Assembly: GCA_009778035.1 (NCBI GenBank)
Contig: WRKP01000017.1
Coordinates: 1 to 47,524 of the forward strand
DNA length: 47,524 bases
Direction: 5' to 3'
From: Planctomycetaceae bacterium
GTDB taxonomy: Bacteria; Planctomycetota; Planctomycetia; Pirellulales; Thermoguttaceae
Each line of letters begins with the position of its first letter. Position 1 is the first letter of the stretch. The position numbers and the translations under genes were made by a program. Under the pieces are notes generated by a model. That model was not told the DNA's origin. It searched no databases and saw only the letters and a program-made list of their open reading frames with translations. Below are positions 42,035 to 47,524 of the stretch, piece after piece.

Positions 42035-43351
42035 CTAACGCAAAGCCTGCACGCTCCGTGCCGTAATGTGCCGAGAAAGCGGACCGCCCTGATGCCTTTC
42101 ATAAAAACCTAAAATTCCGTTGATTCCTACGAACTGGCCGACGAATTGCGATAAATCCAAATCAGGAGATGGCGAAATTAAACAAATAATCTGATCCCTT
42201 TCATCGACGACCGCAAACGGCGGATGGCCATCAGGCAACGGGTCAAACTCGCCCAACCGACCAACAATGTCGAATCCGCCGACATTCACGCCAGAACGCG
42301 TCGGCAACGCAGGCCCCTGCGCCGCCGTCGGTGTATAGGCCGGGATGACCGACTGACTTTGGACGGGTTGCCCCTGCGGCATCGGCGCACCCGCATTCGG
42401 CAGAGCATTTGCCCTCGGAAGCAACGGAGCAACATTTTGGCTCGCCGTGTGATTCACGGCAAGATTTGCAGGCCGACGCAGGGCTAATTCCCGACGCACC
42501 AAACGAGTCCGATGCAACGATTCCAGTAAATGATACGTCTTTTCTAAATCCACATCCGTCGGCGAAATGTGATGCAGTTCCTCCGCCCTTTCAATCAAGA
42601 CCGCAAAGACCTCATCGTTCGTTGGCCGAGTCATCACGATGTAAGCCTCACGCTGCAATTCATTGAACGCCCTTTGGAAGGGATCGGCGGGTACATTGCC
42701 GGACAGATGGGGCACATTTCTTTGCAGGGCGGCAACGCGGGGAGCGGATTCTATGGTCGCAAGAGCAGAGGACACGGGTTCCCCGTTTGATTGCGATACC
42801 GCCGGGAAGGGAATCGTTTGCCCCGTCGGCTGACGGCGTTGTACCCGATGCTGAACTTGCTGGATGGAGCCTGCCGGCGTGTTCAATGCGGAACGGTGAA
42901 TCCATCGGAATTCGCCTCTGGGCGGCGCGATTTTGAGCCAGATGGGACTGTTAGGATTTTCGGGCGTTTCGCGGCGTTCGAGGATGAGGACGGCTTCGCC
43001 TTTTTTGAGCGTAACTTGAACGGTTTCACAGTCATCGGAGTGTTCGCTGCCGATTCGGGCGGCAAGTCCGTCGACGAGGACGGTGCCGACGTTTCCGGCA
43101 TTGTATTCGATATGGTTGGCACTGACCCAGGAAAAACTCCCGATGGGTGGTCGGATTGCGCACCATTCGCCTTGTTCGTAATGGACTTCGACTTGGTCTC
43201 CGGCGTGGAGTTGCAACACGGGATAGAATTCGAGTCCTGGTCCGCTGCGAACGGCAACGCCGTCCGAGGCAATGAGGGCGGAGTAGGGGTTGGCCTGTGT
43301 ATTTTGGACGCAAACGAGGATAACGAGTAGACTATAGTAACAATACCGCAT
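42035..43351 (-). CDS. secreted protein with two SH3-like domains
   Basis: The product is 438 aa with a signal peptide (..LVILVCVQNTQA). Residues ~25-82 are a bacterial SH3 domain (DGVAVRSGPGLEFYPVLQLHAGDQVEVHY.., EWCAIRPPIGSFSWV). Residues ~88-155 are a second, diverged copy (VGTVLVDGLAARIGSE..). A Gln/Pro-rich linker and a helical segment (about 225-290) follow, then a Pro-rich stretch. A C-terminal block (about 365-438: DIVGRLGEF.. DLSQFVGQFVGINGILGFYERH) contains a third conserved-looking module. Bacterial SH3 domains bind peptidoglycan or proteins, so an envelope role is likely. Such proteins are frequent in planctomycetes. Confidence 0.8.
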   Translation of the reverse strand: MRYCYYSLLVILVCVQNTQANPYSALIASDGVAVRSGPGLEFYPVLQLHAGDQVEVHYEQGEWCAIRPPIGSFSWVSANHIEYNAGNVGTVLVDGLAARIGSEHSDDCETVQVTLKKGEAVLILERRETPENPNSPIWLKIAPPRGEFRWIHRSALNTPAGSIQQVQHRVQRRQPTGQTIPFPAVSQSNGEPVSSALATIESAPRVAALQRNVPHLSGNVPADPFQRAFNELQREAYIVMTRPTNDEVFAVLIERAEELHHISPTDVDLEKTYHLLESLHRTRLVRRELALRRPANLAVNHTASQNVAPLLPRANALPNAGAPMPQGQPVQSQSVIPAYTPTAAQGPALPTRSGVNVGGFDIVGRLGEFDPLPDGHPPFAVVDERDQIICLISPSPDLDLSQFVGQFVGINGILGFYERHQGGPLSRHITARSVQALR

Positions 43352-43425
43352 AATACTTGGGCGTTCCGAGATAACGGATTCCGTGTGTAACGTTAAGGAA
43401 AATTGCCGAAACGGGCAAGAGCAGT

Positions 43426-43740
43426 TTATGGCCGAACTCGCAGCAATCGGAAATCATCACGACGTTGATGATGGCGTGCGAAGAGGAAAGGGAACAGCGA
43501 TCCGGTAATCAACAGGGAATTGTTCCAGCGATGGACGACAAAAAAATCATTATGGAGAGCAAAGGATTTGTTATCCCGTTTCACTCGGCGAGCGAGCAGA
43601 TAGATAGCACGGCCTTTCGGGGCATAACACAATTCACCACACACATGGCGACCCAAAAAGCCGAACTCATTGATAAAAAACTCCCCGCCGCGATAAGTCG
43701 CCTGAATGGGAGCGTATTTTTTGCCGTCTAACCGTACCGA
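43426..43740 (-). pseudogene. 104-codon remnant of an unknown gene
   Basis: A minus-strand frame open from 43740 to the stop at 43426 reads RLDGKKYAPIQATYRGGEFF.. and then LGRHVCGELCYAPKGRAIYL. It looks protein-like but has no ATG; it begins just after a TGA (43743-43741), and the only internal starts are non-ATG (a TTG at 43656). The phrase GKKYAPIQATY closely matches GKEYTPLQATY at the start of the broken gene at 45305-46473, so the two are probably related modules. I read it as a 5'-damaged gene. No family is recognised. Confidence 0.5.
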
Positions 43741-43810
43741 TCAGCATATCAAATGATGCAAGTAGAAGAGATTCGACAGAGCCTCCTGCCGGAAGAGCAC
43801 TCTTCCGTTT

Positions 43811-45165
43811 TCATCGGCGTTCATAAATTTCGGGAATCGACTTCCGGTAAGGGGATGAAAGGACCGGCTCTTCAATCCGTCCTAATTGCGACGCAACCAT
43901 CACTGGCCCTGGGGAGGTTGCCCTCTCGGAATAGACCCATCGCTGAAACATGTCCAGGACAAGGGTGACTGTTTCGCCCGAGGTAAGTCTTCTTTCGGAA
44001 AAGTTGAACCCCCAAAGAATCATCGGCGGGGAGGTGCCCACAACATGGAACTCGGTGGGGAGAGGCTCCATACCTTCCGTATACGTTTCGATATTTTTGT
44101 TGCGTTGCAGACATACATTATCAGGAAATCAAACTGTTTGGATTCACCACACCGGGCGCGGGCATTCGCATCATACACCAGATCAATGCGGCAGACCCTT
44201 TTCGATTGTGTGCTTGTGTAGCGGAGTTCACCGGACATCCCTGCGGTAATCTTTTCGTATTGTTCCAGCAGTACCCGCTCCAGAAACGTTTTGACCTCCA
44301 CCGTGACGGACTGCTGCTCTGTCAGGAACGTCGTTGAATTCGCATAAATTTCGAAAGAGCGATAGAGTGCCAGGCCGCCGCTCCCCAGACTTCGCCGTAT
44401 CGTGTCTGCTACCCTATTCACCGGGATCGTCGCATTCCAAAAATTGCCTCCTGCGGAAATCCACGGAAGAATTTCTTCCATCATTTTCCCCGCCTTGATT
44501 TCTCCGACCCGCTCTTGAAAGAGCGTATCGCCGGTGAGGACAATTCGATCCACATGACTTGGACTCAATGTGTAGAAAAAGTCGACTTTACCATTCTTTA
44601 CCGTCGAAGCAGTCGCCGTGGTATTCAAATGGGCATCGAGATTTTCCTCGATCTTTTCTAAGGGGACTGGCTCATTGGCAAGGTCAAAAGTATTCTCCGA
44701 AGGCGGCACACAGACCAGAGGAGCGGCCAGGAGGGGAAGGTAGATGCTGACATCTGTGATGAGCTCTGTCTCAATGCCGCGATAGACCCGTGTGATTTTC
44801 GTCAAGCAGCCGGTCACAACAATATCCCAGTCGATCCCGGAGAAACGGGTTATCACGTTTGTGGGGTTCGCACTGTCATAACTGTTGGAGCACTCTCCTT
44901 CGCAAAGGGACGGAAAATGCGGAGCATAGGCTACTGTCCGCTCAGCAGTGCCGCAGGTGTTGGTGATGGTGACGGTAATCAAGTAGGGTTCCGTAAGGCT
45001 TTCCACTTAGTGATAGAGATGAGACAACTGTGGCACTTGATCGACGACGAGGCTCGCATACTTCTCGATCGCGGATGAATCCCCCCAGTCGATTTCAATA
45101 TCGAAGGGAACATCGCTGGCGTTTTTCGGATAATCGTCGATGTATAAATAACATTTACTCTCCAT
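43811..45165 (-). pseudogene. PKD-containing protein, interrupted by a stop codon and a frameshift
   Basis: A gene with ATG at 45165 and a GAGGA ribosome binding site encodes a PKD-like domain: VPFDIEIDWGDSSAIEKY, then LSHLYH. Immediately after HLYH comes an in-frame TAA (45009-45007) and, in the same frame, EPYLITVTITNTCGTAERTV, which completes the PKD strand pattern. The frame then runs about 320 codons to a five-A run (44099-44095 on the minus strand). There a one-base slip is needed to enter the frame NIETYTEGMEPLPTEF.. that continues to the stop at 43811. The middle and C-terminal parts are of unknown type. Either the gene is decaying or the sequence contains errors; the protein would be cell-surface associated judging by the PKD fold. 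Confidence 0.7.
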
Positions 45166-45304
45166 TCTTTTTCCTCACCAAAACGGGGACTTGTAAACGA
45201 TGCTTAAAACAGCGTGTCGAGGCCAGTGCAGCGTTTTTCCTTTTTCCCTTTGTGCGGTCTGTCCGTACGGTGCGATACTCTTCTCTCAAATAATGCGGAG
45301 CGCA

Positions 45305-46473
45305 CTAATCACGTTCCGGGCCGCAATAGTGCTTGATGTTGCCGACTTCAATGCAAGAGCCATAACACAGTGCATCGACTTCAAACAGCATCGGGTACTT
45401 GCGGTTTTTGGGATCGGTTCGATAAAACAACGCCCGAAGACGTTTGGTAAGATGTCCATGCCGGTCTGTCTGTAAATCACTGACGACTGCCATCGGGTTC
45501 ACTACGTATACCGAGGATCGGTTGTTCCGCAAGGCGGCATAGACCAACTCATTATCCGGAAAGACAATATCCTCCGGTCTGGTGTATGTGCTGTTTTTCC
45601 CAGTAGGGTCGTCTCAACATCAACGTCTGCGGCGTTGCCGTCCGATAATCCAACTGTTTCCGAGCCGATATAGAGTTCAACCGCAGGCTGCCCGTCAATG
45701 GCGGCCTCGTAACTCTCGGGGGGAATCATTTCATAATACCTGAAAGTCTTGAACACAAATTCCTGTTCGGGGACAACGGGTCTTCCATACGCACCATAAA
45801 GGATATTCCCGCTCTCATCCCTCACATATTCATACATAAAGTTGCCGTATCCATCGACTGTCGGAAGATTAAGCGTGACGAGCCACTCAGCACACTGAAC
45901 CTTGTCCCCGGGGATCAATGTTTCGGCCCAGTCCAAATGAGGACAGTAGGCAAAGTCATAATTGAGTTGTGCTTTTTCCCAGTCGGTCGTTCTCTTCCAC
46001 CACTGCGGAGAAATACCGAAGCGTGCCGATGTGTTCTCGCCTTCCTCTTCTGAGCCTTCCACACTACTTCCCAAATAATAAGGTTTCATTTCCAGATAGT
46101 CTGCATAGCGTACTTCTTCCCCGGCGTCATCGTCTTGGAGGCTGTCATACTGTTCCCGTGCAACTGGATTGACCGCATAGAGAAAAGCAGTATAGGTTGC
46201 ACGTCCCGCAATCATCGTCTCATCAACATAATGTTCATAATCCTTGGTCCCGCTGCTAAACTCTGTCCCATCCGCATACTGCCACTTGAAGGGATAACTG
46301 GTATCCTTCCCGCGTTGGGTCGTGCATCGGTTGTCCGCTGTTTGGAGCTCACACCGCATCAAATAGAGCGGCTGCCCCCACTCATCGAACTCAGGATCAC
46401 TGTGCAGGGCACCGATGTTATAGGTTGCCTGCAAGGGCGTGTATTCCTTTCCTTCTCTGAAAGTAATCCCCTG
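45305..46473 (-). pseudogene. 5'-truncated, frameshifted gene of unknown function
   Basis: The frame opens directly after a TGA (46476-46474) with QGITFREGKEYTPLQATY and has no ATG start, so the 5' end is lost. It continues about 320 codons with coherent protein (..GISPQWWKRTTDWEKAQLNYDF.., ..VDGYGNFMYEYVRDESGN..). At a five-A run (45598-45594) the frame fails. A one-base slip leads into NSTYTRPEDIVFPDNELVYA.., and the protein-like text then runs to the stop at 45305. Both this gene and the next one downstream break at an A5 run in the same direction. Function unknown. Confidence 0.65.
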
Positions 46474-46476
46474 TCA

Positions 46477-47033
46477 ATAGGAAATTCTTCGTAAAATTGT
46501 TAAAGTTTTAGTCCTTTTGAGCGTACAACACACAGTCTCCGAGTGGAATCGAAGTTCATCTGCTATAACCGCTAAAATACGCAATTCATTTTCACTTTCA
46601 CAAAAACTCGTATTCTCTGTTTCGTTCAATCGCTCGTGATCAAAAACTACCGAGGCTGCCCTGACCAATATGGTCTCACGGCACCATTGCCGCTTGCGCC
46701 CCCACACTTCTCTTCGTGACCACGGCTCGCTGTTTCCCACAAGACGCTCGACACATGGTGCCGACACTGATGATCTTTACCGACGTCTTGAAAATATCGC
46801 GGAACCCAATCTGCTAGACGCTCGACAGAATTTACGTTCTCCAAGGCCAATGAAAGGAACGGTTCTCACGATTTTCAAGGAATCGTCCGAAGACGACTCG
46901 ACAAACAAACGATTCAACTTGTTGTATTCTTCTGCTCTCCTGTTGTAGTTGTGTTATACTATTGTTATTCGATGAAGCGGAGACGAGCTCTGCTGAGGAG
47001 CAACTCGTCAAGGAATAATCGAACCAACGGGAA
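46477..47033. other. 557-bp non-coding region between the broken gene and the IS110 transposase
   Basis: No convincing gene is seen. Short frames on both strands look like chance. The left edge coincides with the lost 5' end of the upstream broken gene (46474), suggesting a rearrangement boundary. Near the transposase is an inverted repeat GACGAG..CTCGTC (46982-47009), which could form a hairpin. Some IS110-related elements carry a structured bridge RNA in non-coding DNA beside the transposase; this region is a possible place for one, but the sequence alone does not show it. Confidence 0.4.
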
Positions 47034-47524
47034 TCACGCCTTTGCTTTGCATCTGCATTTCACAGGCATTCCTTCTTTTTTCCGAAAATGATTCCTGTTG
47101 CCCATGCCTCCAAAAACCTCCTTCGATGACTGAAGGTCATCCTTCTTCGGTGTTACTATTGGCGGATCGTAACGAAACTGATACGGTTTCCCCCAGCGGA
47201 GCATGTGCCAAATAATGCTTGCCAATCGCCGCATCACCGCGACCCTCGCCGTCTTCGCACCACGCTTTTTTTTTATCTTCTTGTGCCACTCTTTCATTGC
47301 TGGGGCTTTCCGCACAAAGTGGTTCACGGCAAAGTTCAAAGTCTGTCTTGCAATCGCATTGCCACGCTTCGTAATCCCTCCGATACGATGTTTGCCGCCA
47401 GAATTGTGGCAGCCCGGTGTCAACCCGAAGTAGTTTGCAAGGCTGTCAGGATTTTTGAAACGCTTGATGTCGCCGATCCGCGAAAGTAATGTAATCGCTC
47501 CCATACCGCTGATGCCAGGTATCG
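47034..47524 (-). mobile_element. IS110-family transposase, C-terminal part
   Basis: The frame enters from the right window edge (IPGISGMGAITLLSRIGDIKRF) and ends at 47034, giving at least 163 aa. It matches the C-terminal Transposase_20 domain of IS110/IS116/IS902 enzymes: PDSLANYFGLTPGCHNSGGKHRIGGITKRGN and RQTLNFAVNHFVRKAP. The Ser of HNSGG is at the position of the conserved C-terminal serine in this family. A ~50-residue basic tail follows. The N-terminal RuvC-like DEDD domain lies outside the window. IS110 enzymes insert DNA with guidance from an element-encoded RNA. The element's boundaries cannot be set from this window. Confidence 0.9.

Noticed and set aside
46474-46948. Frames of 60-97 aa on both strands between the broken gene and IS110
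   Set aside because: They overlap each other, have odd composition, and match no family I know.

Overview
The window looks like chromosomal DNA of a planctomycete, probably an uncultured Pirellulales-like lineage. The evidence is the mix of housekeeping genes with planctomycete-type secreted families: a TIGR03009-like protein, a DUF6655-like lipoprotein, SH3-domain secreted proteins, an ExbD-like membrane-anchored coiled-coil protein and a short MnmE-like GTPase. IF-2 has a very long Pro-rich N-terminus. No tRNA or rRNA gene was seen, and no CRISPR array.

Layout. 1-178 is a perfect 20-bp tandem array. 315-3219 holds small envelope and hypothetical genes. 3422-6547 is infB. 6782-9667 is an autotransporter with its own promoter. 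9757-12162 has a strong hairpin, a half-length carB and a convergent prs. 12460-18010 carries gap, an ABC ATPase, recQ, a corrinoid-type methyltransferase of the UroD superfamily and folP. 18019-18930 is a PIN-toxin/antitoxin pair bracketed by direct repeats. 19192-26093 holds two lipoproteins, a cysteine-less thioredoxin-fold protein and a short SecA. 26118-35889 is a long minus-strand run: Gfo/Idh oxidoreductase, tyrA, a coiled-coil protein, an ExbD-like protein, a homocysteine methyltransferase/MTHFR fusion, larB, a membrane protein and a large secreted protein. 36031-43351 carries queC, an FGE-like protein, the MnmE-like GTPase, a CHASE-GGDEF cyclase, an RND adaptor and an SH3 protein. 43426-47524 is a decayed tract of three broken genes followed by an IS110-family transposase cut by the window edge.

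Two features run through the window. First, a family of MITE-like palindromic elements occurs in intergenic gaps. It has two terminal-repeat types around a shared CCGGC..AAAGCCGG hairpin core. Copies often sit exactly at gene ends and in some cases supply the stop codon. Second, several promoter-like sequences have the -10 box only 6-11 nt before the start codon with no Shine-Dalgarno sequence, which suggests leaderless transcripts.

Functionally, one-carbon and methyl metabolism recurs (UroD-like methyltransferase, folP, the methyltransferase/MTHFR fusion). Much of the rest builds or services the envelope. No classic defence island or phage was found. The least explained material is the regular Cys-repeat lipoprotein, the short SecA, the half-length carB, the mobile palindromic elements and the decayed PKD-containing cluster beside the IS110 element.
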